64,000 nucleotides of DNA from Herminiimonas sp. Lineage in GTDB: Bacteria; Pseudomonadota; Gammaproteobacteria; Burkholderiales; Burkholderiaceae_D. The stretch spans positions 113,480 through 177,479 of the forward strand of contig JAQGMR010000013.1 of assembly GCA_028292265.1 (NCBI GenBank). The letters are read 5' to 3'. The translations under genes and the position numbers were made by a program. The notes below the pieces were generated by a model. It ran no database searches, was not told the DNA's origin, and worked only from the letters and a program-made list of their open reading frames with translations. Positions 1 to 9,316 of this stretch are shown here, piece after piece (within the stretch, counting starts at the first letter, position 1; each line of letters opens with the position of its first letter).

Positions 1-288
1 GAACCGTACACCGTGCACCTCGGCGGCAAGCCGGTGGAAGCGATGCACTTCGATTTGTACCGAATGATCGCGCCGGAAGAATTCCTCGAAGCCGGTTTTC
101 GGGATGAATTCGGCGCTGGCAAATTGTGCATCGTCGAATGGCCAGAGAAGGCGGAAGGCTTGTTGCCACGCCCCGACATCGAGGTTTTTCTTAGCGTTCG
201 CGGCAGTGGTCGTGAGGTAGAATTGCGTGGCTTGTCTGCACAGGGTCTGCAATGCCTCGATCAACTGCACTTCGCTCCAAATCTCTAG
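1..288 (+). CDS. tsaE: TsaE, tRNA threonylcarbamoyladenosine biosynthesis ATPase (5' truncated)
   Basis: This is the C-terminal part of TsaE (YjeE), the ATPase that works with TsaB and TsaD to make the t6A modification of ANN-decoding tRNAs in the cytoplasm. The reading frame is open from base 1, so the N-terminus with the P-loop lies outside the window. What remains has the family's HFDLYR motif, the conserved EEF...GFRDEF stretch and the CIVEWPEKA segment. The end overlaps the start of amiC by 37 bases. A tsaE-amiC pairing is common in proteobacteria. Confidence 0.9.
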   Translation, partial: EPYTVHLGGKPVEAMHFDLYRMIAPEEFLEAGFRDEFGAGKLCIVEWPEKAEGLLPRPDIEVFLSVRGSGREVELRGLSAQGLQCLDQLHFAPNL

Positions 289-1601
289 GCAATACAACGC
301 GCCGCACGGTACTCAAAGCGGGCGGCACCCTGCTCCTCTCGATTCTTGTTCCTGGCGCCGCGCAGGCGGCGCAGATTCTCGCCGTGCGGGTGTGGCCGGC
401 GGAGGACTACACGCGCGTCACGCTCGAGAATGACAGCAACCTCAAGGCATCCCACTTCCTTGTCAAGAACCCGGAGCGAATGGTTGTCGACATCGAAGGT
501 ATCGATCTCAATCCGGCGCTCAAAAGCCTTGTCGCCAAAATCCAGTCCAACGACCCATACATTCGCCAGGTGCGCGTTGGCCAGAACCGGCCTGGTGTGG
601 TGCGACTCGTCTTCGACCTGAAAGAAGAAGTCAAACCACAACTGTTCTCGCTGCCGCCGATCGGTGAATACCGTCATCGCCTCATATTCGATTTGTACCC
701 GGTCAATCCACCTGACCCGATTCTCGCGCTGATAGAAAAAGGACAATGGGCGCAAGACAAGCCGTCCGTCGAGAAGCCGTTTGAAACCAGGCCACCGGTT
801 GCCGAAGCGCCGCCGGACTGGCAGCCGCGCTCGCGCGCATCAAGCCCAAAACTTTCCAAAGCCGAACCGAAGGAAGAGAGGCCGCAACTTACCCGCATGA
901 TCACCATCGCCCTGGACCCGGGCCATGGCGGGGAAGATCCGGGCGCCATCGGTGCGTCAGGCAGCCGCGAAAAAGATGTCGTACTGGCCATTGCACGGCG
1001 ACTCAAGGGAATGATCGAGCAGCAACCCAACATGCGCGTGATGCTTACGCGCGACGCCGACTACTTCGTGCCGCTTAACGTGCGCGTGGAAAAAGCACGC
1101 AAGGTACAGGCCGACCTTTTCGTCTCGATCCACGCAGATGCCTTTGTCGAGCCCACGGCGCGCGGCTCATCGGTTTTTGCGCTCTCTGAAAAAGGCGCGA
1201 GCTCAACGGCTGCGCGCTGGCTCGCCAACAAGGAAAATTCCGCCGACCTGATTGGCGGCGTTAACCTTAAAGGACATGACCGGCAACTCGCGAGCGTGCT
1301 GCTAGACCTTTCGACCACGGCGCAGATCAGCGACAGCATCAAGCTGGCGAAAGCAGTGCTGGCAGAAATCGGCGGCATCAACCGCTTGCACAAGGGCGCG
1401 GTAGAGCAGGCCGGATTCGCGGTATTGAAGGCGCCGGATATCCCCAGCATTCTGGTGGAGACCGCTTTCATCTCCAATCCGGAAGAAGAGGCGCGGCTGA
1501 CCGACAACCACTACCAGGACCAGATGGCGGAAGCGCTCATGAACGGCATCAAGAAGTACTTCTCCCGAAACCCGCCCCTGGCGCGCAACAAGCTGACCTA
1601 G
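252..1601 (+). CDS. amiC: N-acetylmuramoyl-L-alanine amidase AmiC
   Basis: This is a periplasmic zinc amidase that cuts the amide bond between MurNAc and the stem peptide to split daughter cells. The 449-residue protein starts with a Tat-type signal (TRRTVLKAG followed by a hydrophobic run and AQA). Next come an AMIN domain (about residues 40-140), a charged Pro-rich linker, and an Amidase_3 domain (about 215-440). Zinc-site motifs are visible: DPGHGG, the Glu in SREKD, SIHADA and VETAF. The ATG at 252 is chosen because it gives the full Tat signal, although it lies inside tsaE. Export by Tat is known for E. coli AmiC. Confidence 0.95.
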   Translation: MPRSTALRSKSLGNTTRRTVLKAGGTLLLSILVPGAAQAAQILAVRVWPAEDYTRVTLENDSNLKASHFLVKNPERMVVDIEGIDLNPALKSLVAKIQSNDPYIRQVRVGQNRPGVVRLVFDLKEEVKPQLFSLPPIGEYRHRLIFDLYPVNPPDPILALIEKGQWAQDKPSVEKPFETRPPVAEAPPDWQPRSRASSPKLSKAEPKEERPQLTRMITIALDPGHGGEDPGAIGASGSREKDVVLAIARRLKGMIEQQPNMRVMLTRDADYFVPLNVRVEKARKVQADLFVSIHADAFVEPTARGSSVFALSEKGASSTAARWLANKENSADLIGGVNLKGHDRQLASVLLDLSTTAQISDSIKLAKAVLAEIGGINRLHKGAVEQAGFAVLKAPDIPSILVETAFISNPEEEARLTDNHYQDQMAEALMNGIKKYFSRNPPLARNKLT

Positions 1602-1702
1602 GCGCCAAGGCTGTAAAAGGCCACGCTGTAGAAGGCCTCGAATGAAAGGCCGCCCAGTAGAACGCCGTGCAGCACAACGCCGCGCCGACTCCTGGAGAGT
1701 CC

Positions 1703-2347
1703 CTAGGCCCCCTGTTTTTTCGCAAACAGTTTCCAGACCCCGCCGAGCAATAGCGGCACCACGGCCGCAGCCACGCCGAGCAGCACAATCGTGTTCAAGT
1801 GGTCACGAATGACCGGAATATTGCCAAAAAAGTAGCCCGCGGCTACGAGGCCAGCCACCCACAGAACTGCACCAGTGATATTGAAAAGCTGGAAGCGGGC
1901 GAAGCTCATGTCCGATACGCCGGCCACAAAAGGGGCGAAGGTGCGCACGATCGGCACGAAGCGCGCGAGGATGATGGTCTTTCCGCCGTGCCGCTCGTAA
2001 AAGGCGTGCGTTTTCTTCAACGCGGCCTGGTCTATCCAACGGTAGTCGTGTGTAAAAACGCGATGCCCGATTGCGTTGCCAATCCAGTAGTTAACGGTAT
2101 TGCCAAGTATGGCCGCGGCCATCAGCAAGGCCGTAAGTATCCAGACATTCATCTGACCCGTTGCGCAGAACGCACCGCCGATGAAGAGCAGCGTATCGCC
2201 GGGCAGAAAAGGCACGACCACAAGGCCGGTTTCAGCAAACACGATTGCCGACAGCACTGCATACACCATGGTGCCGTACTGCGAAATCACGGCGCCAAGG
2301 GACTTGTCGACATGAAGAATCAAGTCGACGAATTGCATGAAATTCAT
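1703..2347 (-). CDS. DedA family membrane protein
   Basis: This is a 214-residue polytopic inner-membrane protein of the DedA (SNARE-associated/VTT) family, whose members act in lipid-carrier flipping and membrane homeostasis. Family hallmarks are FLPGDTLLFIGG near residue 50, NYWIGNAIG near 90, and ARFVPIVRTFAPFVAG near 130, which carries the conserved Arg residues. It is convergent with amiC, with about 100 bases between them, and divergent from mutL. The substrate of this paralogue cannot be told from sequence. Confidence 0.9.
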   Translation of the reverse strand: MNFMQFVDLILHVDKSLGAVISQYGTMVYAVLSAIVFAETGLVVVPFLPGDTLLFIGGAFCATGQMNVWILTALLMAAAILGNTVNYWIGNAIGHRVFTHDYRWIDQAALKKTHAFYERHGGKTIILARFVPIVRTFAPFVAGVSDMSFARFQLFNITGAVLWVAGLVAAGYFFGNIPVIRDHLNTIVLLGVAAAVVPLLLGGVWKLFAKKQGA

Positions 2348-2509
2348 TGGATTCCTGAACGCGTTTAAGTAGGTTTTCCGCGCGAGGCGGCGCAGGCCCG
2401 AACCGGCAAGATTGCCGCGGAATCATACACCAGCAAACTGCACCGGCAACCAAATGGTGCGACGGTTTTGTTCCGGGCAGAAGGAGGACCAGACGCTATA
2501 ATCTGCCGC

Positions 2510-4396
2510 ATGAATTCTCTCGCCACCGATCCGTCCGGCATTAATCCGCTACTCACCATGCCGCGGCCGATCCAGGCTCTGCCCGACCAACTGATTTCCC
2601 AGATCGCGGCGGGCGAGGTAATAGAGCGGCCGTCCGCGGTCGTCAAGGAGTTGCTGGAGAACGCGCTTGATGCCGGTGCGACACAGATCAACGTCCGATT
2701 GGAGCAAGGCGGCGTCAAGCGCATTGCGATTGTCGACAACGGCCGTGGCATTCCACCAGACCAAATGCCGCTGGCGCTGGCCCGCCATGCGACCTCGAAG
2801 ATCGCCACGCTGAACGATCTGGAAAGCGTGCTGACGCTTGGATTTCGCGGCGAGGCGCTGGCCTCTATCGCGTCAGTGGCGCAACTCACGCTCACCTCAC
2901 GCACTGCTGAAGAGGCTCATGCCTGGGAAATGTCGGGCGCGTCAGCTTCCATCGCGCCAATTCCGGCGTCCGGCGCGCAGGGCACAACGGTCGACGTCAG
3001 CGACTTGTATTTCAATACCCCCGCGCGGCGCAAATTCCTTAAAACGGAGCAAACGGAATTCGGCCATTGCGCTGAAGTCGTACGACGCATTGCGCTGGCC
3101 CGGCCAGACGTTTCCTTCTCGCTGTCGCACAACGGCAAGACGGTGGACCACTGGAACGTTGCGGATATCGCAAAGCGCAGCAGCCATATCCTGGGTAACG
3201 AATTCAGCGCTGCACGCCTTTACGTGGAAGAGGCTGCGGGGCCCCTGCGGCTGTCGGGCTTCGTCGGGCTGCCCACCGCTTCTCGCGTGCGCGCTGACTG
3301 CCAGTATTTTTATGTGAACGGCCGCTTCGTGCGCGACAAGCTGCTTACGCATGCGGTGCGCGCGGCCTACCAGGACGTGCTGCACGGCGACCGCTATCCC
3401 TCCTACGTAATACGGCTGGACCTGGACCCGACGCTGGTTGATGTGAACGTGCATCCGTCCAAGATCGAGGTGCGCTTCCGGGACAGTCGCGGCGTGCATC
3501 AATTCGTGTTCCATGCGGTCAGCCGCGCGCTTGCGCAAACCTCTGCCACGGCACACGGCGCAGCGCCAGCGCCGGTGCCGGCGAATCCGGGCGCCCTGCC
3601 GTGGATGCGTACGCCGCAGCAGGCGACGTTTGCGTCGCAGTTCGCTCCTTCCACCGGGAGTGCGCATGGCGTTGCGCAGGATCTTGCCAGCTATGGCGCC
3701 CTGTTTTCCGGGATGCGTGCCGACCCGGCCGAGAGCGGTAATCTCTATCGTGACGCAAACGCGCGGACCGGCGGCACAACGCCATGGATTGCAACCGGCG
3801 CAGAGCAAGATGAGCATCCGCTAGGCTTCGCCCTGGCGCAACTCCACGGCATATTCGTGCTGGCCCAGAACACGCGAGGGCTTGTGTTGGTCGACATGCA
3901 CGCGGCGCATGAACGTATTCTTTACGAAGAGTTCAAGGGTGCGCTGGACGCTGATGCGGTACAGGTGCAACCTCTGCTGATACCTGTCACCTTCCATGCG
4001 GACCCTATCGAGACGGGCACGGTGGAAGAGCACCCGGAGGTGTTGCGATCGCTCGGGTTTGACATCACGGTGTTGTCGCCGACGACGCTCGCGGTGCGCG
4101 CCGTGCCAGCCTTGCTAAAAAATGCCGACGCCCAGAATCTGGCGCGTGACGTCCTGCGCGATGTGCGTGAATTTGGCGGCTCGCGGGTCCTGCTGGAACG
4201 ACGCAACGAAATGCTCGGTACGCTGGCCTGCCACACGGCGGTGCGCGCGAACCGCAACCTCACAATTCCAGAAATGAATGCCCTGTTGCGCCAAATGGAA
4301 ATGACAGAGCGCGCCGACCAGTGCAACCATGGCCGCCCAACGTGGGTGCAGCTTGCCCTTACGGATCTCGACCGGCTGTTTTTGCGTGGACAGTAA
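2510..4396 (+). CDS. mutL: DNA mismatch repair protein MutL
   Basis: MutL couples MutS mismatch recognition to strand removal. The N-terminal GHKL ATPase motifs are all present: ENALDAGA, DNGRGI and GFRGEALASI. A variable Pro/Ala-rich linker (about residues 340-430) precedes the C-terminal dimerisation domain. That domain carries DMHAAHERILYE near residue 461, which is the metal-dependent endonuclease motif DQHAxxExxxxE with Met for Gln, and CNHGRP near the C-terminus. The start is either ATG 2510 or ATG 2558. A TATAAT at 2497-2502 would place transcription almost on the first ATG, and neither start has a good ribosome site. An AAGGAGG at 2481 is too far upstream to serve. Confidence 0.95.
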   Translation: MNSLATDPSGINPLLTMPRPIQALPDQLISQIAAGEVIERPSAVVKELLENALDAGATQINVRLEQGGVKRIAIVDNGRGIPPDQMPLALARHATSKIATLNDLESVLTLGFRGEALASIASVAQLTLTSRTAEEAHAWEMSGASASIAPIPASGAQGTTVDVSDLYFNTPARRKFLKTEQTEFGHCAEVVRRIALARPDVSFSLSHNGKTVDHWNVADIAKRSSHILGNEFSAARLYVEEAAGPLRLSGFVGLPTASRVRADCQYFYVNGRFVRDKLLTHAVRAAYQDVLHGDRYPSYVIRLDLDPTLVDVNVHPSKIEVRFRDSRGVHQFVFHAVSRALAQTSATAHGAAPAPVPANPGALPWMRTPQQATFASQFAPSTGSAHGVAQDLASYGALFSGMRADPAESGNLYRDANARTGGTTPWIATGAEQDEHPLGFALAQLHGIFVLAQNTRGLVLVDMHAAHERILYEEFKGALDADAVQVQPLLIPVTFHADPIETGTVEEHPEVLRSLGFDITVLSPTTLAVRAVPALLKNADAQNLARDVLRDVREFGGSRVLLERRNEMLGTLACHTAVRANRNLTIPEMNALLRQMEMTERADQCNHGRPTWVQLALTDLDRLFLRGQ

Positions 4397-4669
4397 GGCG
4401 GATTGCAAGGGCGGCGTGGCGCGGCGGCCTGCCGGCTTGGCTGCTATGGGCCGGCGATGCTTTGCCTGGTTTACCGGCGTGGCCGCAATGGACCTGCGAG
4501 GCATGGATGGCCCCGCTTGCGCGCCCACCATCGATTCATCAGGTATGGCGCGCCTGGCTTGCGCCGGCTTTACTGAATTGCAGGGATTTGCAAGAAGGCC
4601 TGGCATGACACGCGTGGACCAGCTACGCATACCCACAACGGCGACGCGGACCCATTGCTGGCTTCCCGC

Positions 4670-5884
4670 ATGAGCCTCCACACCCGCCCCTTGCCGCAGT
4701 TCGCACATGCGCCGCTGCTGCCGTTGATCGCGGCCTTCCTCATGATGCAACCGCTCTCCACCGACCTGTACCTCGCGTCGCTGCCGAGCCTTGCCAGCGT
4801 ATTCAATGTGCCGGCCTCGACGGTGCAACTCACCCTGTCGCTTTTCGTGATCGGGTTCGGCTCGGCACAACTCATCATTGGCCCGCTGTCGGATCGCTTC
4901 GGTCGCCGGCCGGTCCTGCTGCTGGGGCTGTCGACCTATGTTGTCGGCACTGTTCTTTGCGGCCTCGCGCCATCCATAGAATTGTTGATCGCAGCCCGTT
5001 TCCTGCAGGCGCTTGGCTGCTGTTCGGCGGTCATCATGGCGCGTGCCATCGTGCGAGACGCCTATGAAGCCGAGCAAAGCGTTCGCCTGATTGCGCGCGC
5101 CAGCACATGGTTGTCGCTCGCGCCGCTGCTGGGGCCCATCCTCGGGTCGTATCTGCAGGTGAGCTTCGGCTGGCGCGCCGCCTTCGTCGCGCTCTCCGTT
5201 TTTTCGGCAACACTGCTGCTGATGACCTTTTTGCGCCTGCCTGAAACCAATGCGCACAAGGACCCGCGCGCGACTGATCCGCGCGGTTTGCTGGCCAATT
5301 ACCGGATCGTGCTCGGCGCGCGCGAATTCTGGGCTTACGCCTTGCCGTCCGCCTTGTCGTATGGCGCGATTTTCGCGTTCATTTCCGGTGCTTCCATCGT
5401 GCTGATCCGCGCGTTGATGGTGCCCACCGTGTGGTTTGGTTACTGCTTCGCCTTCGGCGTTTCTGGCTACCTGGTGGGCACCATCGTGTGCCGCCGACTG
5501 CTGCCACGTGTTGGAATTGTGCGGGCCTTCCATCTCGGCACCGGGCTTTCATTGTTCGCGGGCGCGGTGTTCCTGGTTTGCGTCGCGGCCGGCGTCGTGC
5601 ATTGGTGGCTCATGCTCGCAGCAATGTTCCTCACCATGCTGGCGCATGGCATCAATTTCCCCATTGGGCAGTCCGGTTCGGTTTCGCCGTTCCCAAAGCA
5701 GGCCGGCACTGCGGCCGGCTTGATGGGCGCCCTTTCGATGCTGGTTGCCTTCATCGTTGGCAGCGTCGTCGGCGGCACCCACAATGGCACGCTTTATCCC
5801 CTGGCCTTTATCGCCTGCACGCTGGGCCTGCTGATCTTTTTGTCGGCGCGGGTTTTCTCTGCACTGCGGACCGAAGCCGCATGA
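4670..5884 (+). CDS. MFS drug efflux transporter, Bcr/CflA type
   Basis: This is a major facilitator protein of about 404 residues with some twelve membrane segments, closest in look to the Bcr/CflA multidrug group. The Bcr-like features are the opening around [14 protein letters not shown] and the motif A loop [11 protein letters not shown] after helix 2, plus RFLQALG in helix 4. The ATG at 4670 is preferred over an in-frame TTG at 4655 because the extra residues are not family-like. Its stop overlaps the miaA start (ATGA), so the two are probably co-transcribed. The substrate cannot be deduced. Confidence 0.88.
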   Translation: MSLHTRPLPQFAHAPLLPLIAAFLMMQPLSTDLYLASLPSLASVFNVPASTVQLTLSLFVIGFGSAQLIIGPLSDRFGRRPVLLLGLSTYVVGTVLCGLAPSIELLIAARFLQALGCCSAVIMARAIVRDAYEAEQSVRLIARASTWLSLAPLLGPILGSYLQVSFGWRAAFVALSVFSATLLLMTFLRLPETNAHKDPRATDPRGLLANYRIVLGAREFWAYALPSALSYGAIFAFISGASIVLIRALMVPTVWFGYCFAFGVSGYLVGTIVCRRLLPRVGIVRAFHLGTGLSLFAGAVFLVCVAAGVVHWWLMLAAMFLTMLAHGINFPIGQSGSVSPFPKQAGTAAGLMGALSMLVAFIVGSVVGGTHNGTLYPLAFIACTLGLLIFLSARVFSALRTEAA

Positions 5885-6852
5885 ACGCGCCCGGAAATAA
5901 AAAGCTGCCGCTGGCGGTCGCCATCATGGGACCGACGGCCTCCGGCAAGACAGCCATCGCACTGGAGATCGCCGCGCGCATGCCGGTTGAAATCATCTCG
6001 GTGGACTCAGCTTTGGTGTACCGCGGAATGGATATTGGTACCGCCAAGCCGACGTTGCGTGAGCGCTCGCTCGCGCCGCATCACCTTATAGACATCGTCG
6101 ACCCCGCAGAGTCCTATTCCGTCATGCAGTTCCGCCGCGCGGCCTTGAAGCTGGTGGAGGACATCGCCGAGCGCGGCCGCCTTCCCGTCCTGGTGGGTGG
6201 CACCATGCTCTACTTCAAGGCGCTGCGCGACGGGCTGGACGTGCTGCCGGAAGCAGATCCGGCCCTGCGCGCCGCGCTGGAAGCACAGGCCGTGGAGTCC
6301 GGCATGGCGTTCATGCATGCAAGGCTTGGCGGGCTCGACCCCATCACAGCAGCGAGACTGGAGCCAAATGACAGCCAGCGCATCCTGCGCGCGCTGGAGA
6401 TTATCGAACTCACCGGGGTACCGATGTCGCAATTGCTAGCGCAGGCACCGAGGCCGGTATTGCCCTTCCGGCTGCTGCCAATTGCGCTGGAGCCCTCGAA
6501 CCGGGCTGTGCTGCACGAGCGCATCGCACGCCGCTTCGATGCCATGCTGGCCGCACCGGACGACAGTGAGGCAGGCCTGATCGGCGAAGTGCGCCGGTTG
6601 AGGCAGCGCGGCGACCTTCACCCGGGACTGCCCTCCATGCGCTGCGTAGGGTACCGACAGGCATGGGCCTATCTCGACGGCGAGTTCGACCGTGGCGTGC
6701 TGCGCGAAAAAGGGATCGCGGCGACCCGCCAGCTAGCGAAGCGGCAACTTACCTGGTTGCGGGGCATGCCCGACCGCATAGTAGTCGACTGCCTCGCCCC
6801 AGACGCGCCTGAACGCGTCCTTGAGGCAATGGCACAAGAGATTCCGGGTTGA
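5881..6852 (+). CDS. miaA: tRNA dimethylallyltransferase MiaA
   Basis: MiaA transfers a dimethylallyl group to N6 of A37 in tRNAs reading UNN codons. The 323-residue protein has the P-loop GPTASGKT near residue 14, [18 protein letters not shown] just after it, HHLIDI, and the C-terminal KRQLTWLRG. The start at 5881 overlaps the stop of the MFS gene by four bases, which suggests translational coupling. The 3' end reaches into the promoter of the following tRNA gene: the tRNA -35 hexamer begins inside the stop codon region. Confidence 0.95.
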   Translation: MNAPGNKKLPLAVAIMGPTASGKTAIALEIAARMPVEIISVDSALVYRGMDIGTAKPTLRERSLAPHHLIDIVDPAESYSVMQFRRAALKLVEDIAERGRLPVLVGGTMLYFKALRDGLDVLPEADPALRAALEAQAVESGMAFMHARLGGLDPITAARLEPNDSQRILRALEIIELTGVPMSQLLAQAPRPVLPFRLLPIALEPSNRAVLHERIARRFDAMLAAPDDSEAGLIGEVRRLRQRGDLHPGLPSMRCVGYRQAWAYLDGEFDRGVLREKGIAATRQLAKRQLTWLRGMPDRIVVDCLAPDAPERVLEAMAQEIPG

Positions 6853-6877
6853 CACTTCCACGCGTTGCCGCGATAAT
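6849..6877 (+). promoter_or_regulatory. sigma-70 promoter of tRNA-Met
   Basis: TTGACA (6849-6854) and GATAAT (6872-6877) are separated by exactly 17 bases. The expected start site is about 6884, just ahead of the tRNA. The -35 box overlaps the miaA stop codon. Confidence 0.85.
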
Positions 6878-6889
6878 TTCGGGCTTCCC

Positions 6890-6966
6890 GGTGATATAGC
6901 TCAGTTGGTTAGAGCACAGCACTCATAATGCTGGGGTCGGTGGTTCAAGTCCACCTATCACCACCA
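6890..6966 (+). tRNA. tRNA-Met(CAU), elongator
   Basis: The 77-base cloverleaf has acceptor arms GGTGATA/TATCACC, discriminator A and an encoded CCA (6964-6966). The anticodon stem is CAGCA/TGCTG with loop CTCATAA, giving anticodon CAU. The anticodon stem-loop and the following GGGGTC resemble elongator tRNA-Met rather than the initiator, since the acceptor closes with a normal pair. A lysidine-type tRNA-Ile(CAU) is the main alternative. The 3' end of this gene is repeated at 8476. Confidence 0.93.
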
Positions 6967-7041
6967 AGGTCATGTTCGGCAGCGTTCACCGACGTACAAA
7001 AACCCGCATATCTCCAAGTGAGACTGCGGGTTTTTTGTTGC
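6959..7041 (+). repeat. Direct repeat copy A: tRNA-Met 3' end plus terminator
   Basis: This 83-base stretch starts in the acceptor/CCA end of tRNA-Met and runs through the terminator. It aligns without gaps to 8476-8558, and I count 69 identical positions of 83. It could be one attachment-site end of a small integrated segment. Confidence 0.8.
6998..7036 (+). terminator. Rho-independent terminator of tRNA-Met
   Basis: The stem AACCCGCA (7001-7008) pairs with TGCGGGTT (7025-7032), followed by a run of T and preceded by A residues. It lies 31 bases past the tRNA CCA. Confidence 0.85.
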
Positions 7042-7593
7042 TCTCAAGGTGTATTGCCGCTCGTCGGCATCTTCGCGTTGTGCATCCGTACCTTGATCTA
7101 TGGATGCGACGACTCGGGAGCAGTAGGCGCCCTTCACACCTCCTGCTGCATCATTTGAAGTCCCTCTGCGATGTTCTTGCGTTTCCGAAACCTGAAAGAA
7201 TTCCGGGCGCTCGGGTAATCCACCCATTCGCTTTAAATGAAGCGTGCCGCGAAGTGCTATCCGATTTTTTGGCGAATGGCCAAAGCCGCTTCACCAGTTC
7301 TCGCCGTCTTCATTGCGAGAAATCGGATACGCGAAAATTGGCCCCCTCCGGACGCGCGCTGAGTAAGAGCGCCACCTGTCGAATTTCTTGACACTTGTCC
7401 GACACCGCCTCCAGCAAAACTCATTGCGAATTACGATAATTCATTGATATCAAAGCGATCTGGTAGATCGTTTAAACCGGGGCATGAGAAATGCTTCTGT
7501 TGCTTCTGGTCATAAACGAGCGAAACTCAGAAGAGTGTTTTCGAGATGACCTTGTCGCGGCCATCACTACTAACCTAACGAGGGGATCGAATA
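7042..7593. other. Intergenic stretch upstream of the PEP-CTERM gene
   Basis: I see no convincing gene here. Short open frames on the + strand lack ribosome sites and family features. The base composition is visibly richer in A+T than the core genes. A small inverted repeat GATCTGGTAGATC lies near 7457. No clear promoter with correct spacing was found for the gene at 7594. Confidence 0.5.
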
Positions 7594-8430
7594 ATGAAGA
7601 AGATATTTGGCCTGGTGGCCGTGACGATCAGTATGCTGATTGCGAACTCTACGCATGCGGCGCCGCTCTACTTCAATGGCTTTGAAACCAACATTGCAGG
7701 ATGGGATGCGTTCGGGGGCAGCTACGATGCAACGCGCGTCGCTTCTGGAACAAACTTTATCTCGTCAGCCGACGGATCATTCCATGCCCAAAGTTCTGGC
7801 GGAACGACCGGCGCGCACGGGTCTGCGACCGACTTTGGCGGATATAATTTTGGCGCCGGCGAGGTGCATACGGCTTTTCAGGAATATACGACTTCACTGG
7901 ACATTTACCTTGATGTCGCTGGGGGCTGGGCTAATGACACCCGTTTTGACTACACTACAGCCATCAGCAATTCGGCCGGGGCATTTTTGCGCGACTTCGT
8001 GTTTAATGCTGGCTTCTACAACGATGCAACCGGCCCGGGGACAGGCAACCGGTTCGTGATCAGTGCCAGCAACAACGCGGGCCGGAGTGGCGCCTTTCCA
8101 AAGAACACCAATGCGATATCGATTTCGAACAGCGGCTGGTACACGTTCTCTGAACGTTTCTACGAGAACGCCGGTGTACTAAACGTCGACCTTGGCATCT
8201 TCACCGCTGCAGATATTTTGGTAAACCAGTGGACACTCGGCAGTGACCCCATCTTGGGGGTCGGGGGAAACCAGTACGGCTGGATTGCACGCAACGAATT
8301 CGGCGTACTTGCTATAGACAACTCGGAACTGAGGACTGCGGGCGCGGCAGCGGTTCCCGAACCTGTAAGCCTATTCCTAATGGGCATTGGCATGCTCGGT
8401 TTGCTCACTGTGAGCCGCAAACGTACCTGA
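7594..8430 (+). CDS. PEP-CTERM sorting domain protein
   Basis: This is a secreted protein of 278 residues of unknown role. It has an N-terminal signal peptide ending near THAAP and a typical C-terminal tripartite sorting signal: VPEP, a hydrophobic segment and a basic SRKR tail. Proteins with this tail are processed by an exosortase (XrtA/EpsH type) and are usually tied to exopolysaccharide and floc or biofilm formation. No exosortase gene lies in this window. The middle is rich in Gly, Asn, Phe and Ser, like other beta-rich members. GAGG lies 8-11 bases before the ATG. The gene sits between two copies of the tRNA-Met 3' end repeat. Confidence 0.88.
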   Translation: MKKIFGLVAVTISMLIANSTHAAPLYFNGFETNIAGWDAFGGSYDATRVASGTNFISSADGSFHAQSSGGTTGAHGSATDFGGYNFGAGEVHTAFQEYTTSLDIYLDVAGGWANDTRFDYTTAISNSAGAFLRDFVFNAGFYNDATGPGTGNRFVISASNNAGRSGAFPKNTNAISISNSGWYTFSERFYENAGVLNVDLGIFTAADILVNQWTLGSDPILGVGGNQYGWIARNEFGVLAIDNSELRTAGAAAVPEPVSLFLMGIGMLGLLTVSRKRT

Positions 8431-8475
8431 ACGCCAGCCGGCTCTCCTGTAGCTAAGCCGCAATGGCCCGGCAAG

Positions 8476-8558
8476 CACCACCAAGGACATGTTCGAACGC
8501 GTTCGCCGGCGTACAGAAACCCGCGGTTCTCCCAGCGAGGCTGCGGGTTTCTTGTTGC
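8476..8558 (+). repeat. Direct repeat copy B: displaced tRNA-Met 3' end plus terminator
   Basis: This copy begins CACCACCAAGG, which is the acceptor/CCA end of the tRNA, but no tRNA body precedes it. It keeps the terminator hairpin and differs from copy A at about 14 of 83 positions, with no gaps. Confidence 0.8.
8517..8554 (+). terminator. Rho-independent terminator after the PEP-CTERM gene
   Basis: AAACCCGC (8517-8524) pairs with GCGGGTTT (8543-8550), followed by T-rich sequence. It is part of repeat copy B and serves the gene ending at 8430. Confidence 0.75.
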
Positions 8559-8941
8559 CTGAATTCGCGATGCCGCTTACGGACATAACGGTCAAAAAAG
8601 GAATTGATTTTAGGTCCGTCGCATGACGCCGGCTGCGTCGATACCTCAAAATACTGAGCGCCTTATTCATCAAAAAAGCACGTCAGCCGGCCAGCCGCTG
8701 GTCAATGGAAGACTGCGTCGGACCATGCGGTGAAATTTGTCCAAACGTGAAGTCAGTGAACAGGAGCGCGACTTGAAACGGCCGGATAACCGATTTCCTG
8801 TCCCGTGCGGCGCCAAGGGGAGTATCGTGCAAACATCCCGTGTTCCTCCTTGCAAACTCTTTCTGAAGCTGGCACCACGGACTTCCGGCGAAAGTAATCT
8901 GACGCCATTCCCGTACAGGTCCATTTTTGGGAGCAAATAGT
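8559..8941. other. Intergenic stretch without recognisable gene
   Basis: Open frames on both strands here look like chance frames. A possible ribosome site GGGAG at 8929-8933 belongs to the next gene. Nothing else could be assigned. Confidence 0.45.
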
Positions 8942-9316
8942 TTGGAAAACTCCGCAGACCAAGTGCGCGCCGAGGTGATTGGTGGCGTAATTTTCATCCG
9001 CACACATGGGCATATTTCAGAAGATGTTGTCCAGCAGCGCCACAGTCTTATGCTTCGGTCCTTCGACGCGACCGGCTTCAAAAACATTTTGTTTGACGCT
9101 CGTTCCGCAGAGTGCCCAAGCGATGCAGCGAGCCGTCTGCAAAAGACCCTGAACGCCCAATTCGTAGAGCGCGATCTCCGGTTGGCAGTGGTCGTGTCGG
9201 ATTCCCCGATGGCTTATAAGGCCAGACAAACGTTTTTCGGCCTGCACCACCGTGTTTTCTATGACGACGTGGCGTCCGCGGCTAAATGGCTGCAAGAATC
9301 AGGAGATTCGGACTGA
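8942..9316 (+). CDS. STAS/SpoIIAA-like domain protein
   Basis: This is a small soluble protein of about 124 residues. Its fold pattern resembles STAS-like (SpoIIAA-like) proteins: an N-terminal beta strand pair (VIGGVIFIRTHG), then alternating strands and helices (NILFDARSAE, DLRLAVVVSDSPMAYKAR), ending in AAKWLQ. Such proteins are sensor or anti-sigma-antagonist-like modules in bacteria, but the role here is unknown. A TTG start at 8942 is chosen because GGGAG lies 8 bases upstream; a TTG at 8927 in the same frame is the alternative. No ATG is available. The end is overlapped by a minus-strand frame starting at 9584. Confidence 0.6.
   Translation: MENSADQVRAEVIGGVIFIRTHGHISEDVVQQRHSLMLRSFDATGFKNILFDARSAECPSDAASRLQKTLNAQFVERDLRLAVVVSDSPMAYKARQTFFGLHHRVFYDDVASAAKWLQESGDSD

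Noticed and set aside
2468..2509. TTG start for mutL at 2468
   Set aside because: The added residues are not family-like, and the TATAAT at 2497 would lie inside the coding region.
4115..5533. A 472-codon minus-strand frame over the end of mutL and the MFS gene
   Set aside because: It is antisense to two well-supported genes and has low-complexity Gln/Arg/Gly-rich sequence without family features.
5431..5880. Upstream extension of the miaA reading frame by 150 codons
   Set aside because: The extension overlaps the MFS gene in another frame and is Arg/His-rich shadow sequence; the MiaA family start is at 5881.
6972..7391. 139-codon + strand frame after tRNA-Met
   Set aside because: It runs across the terminator and repeat and has no ribosome site or family resemblance.
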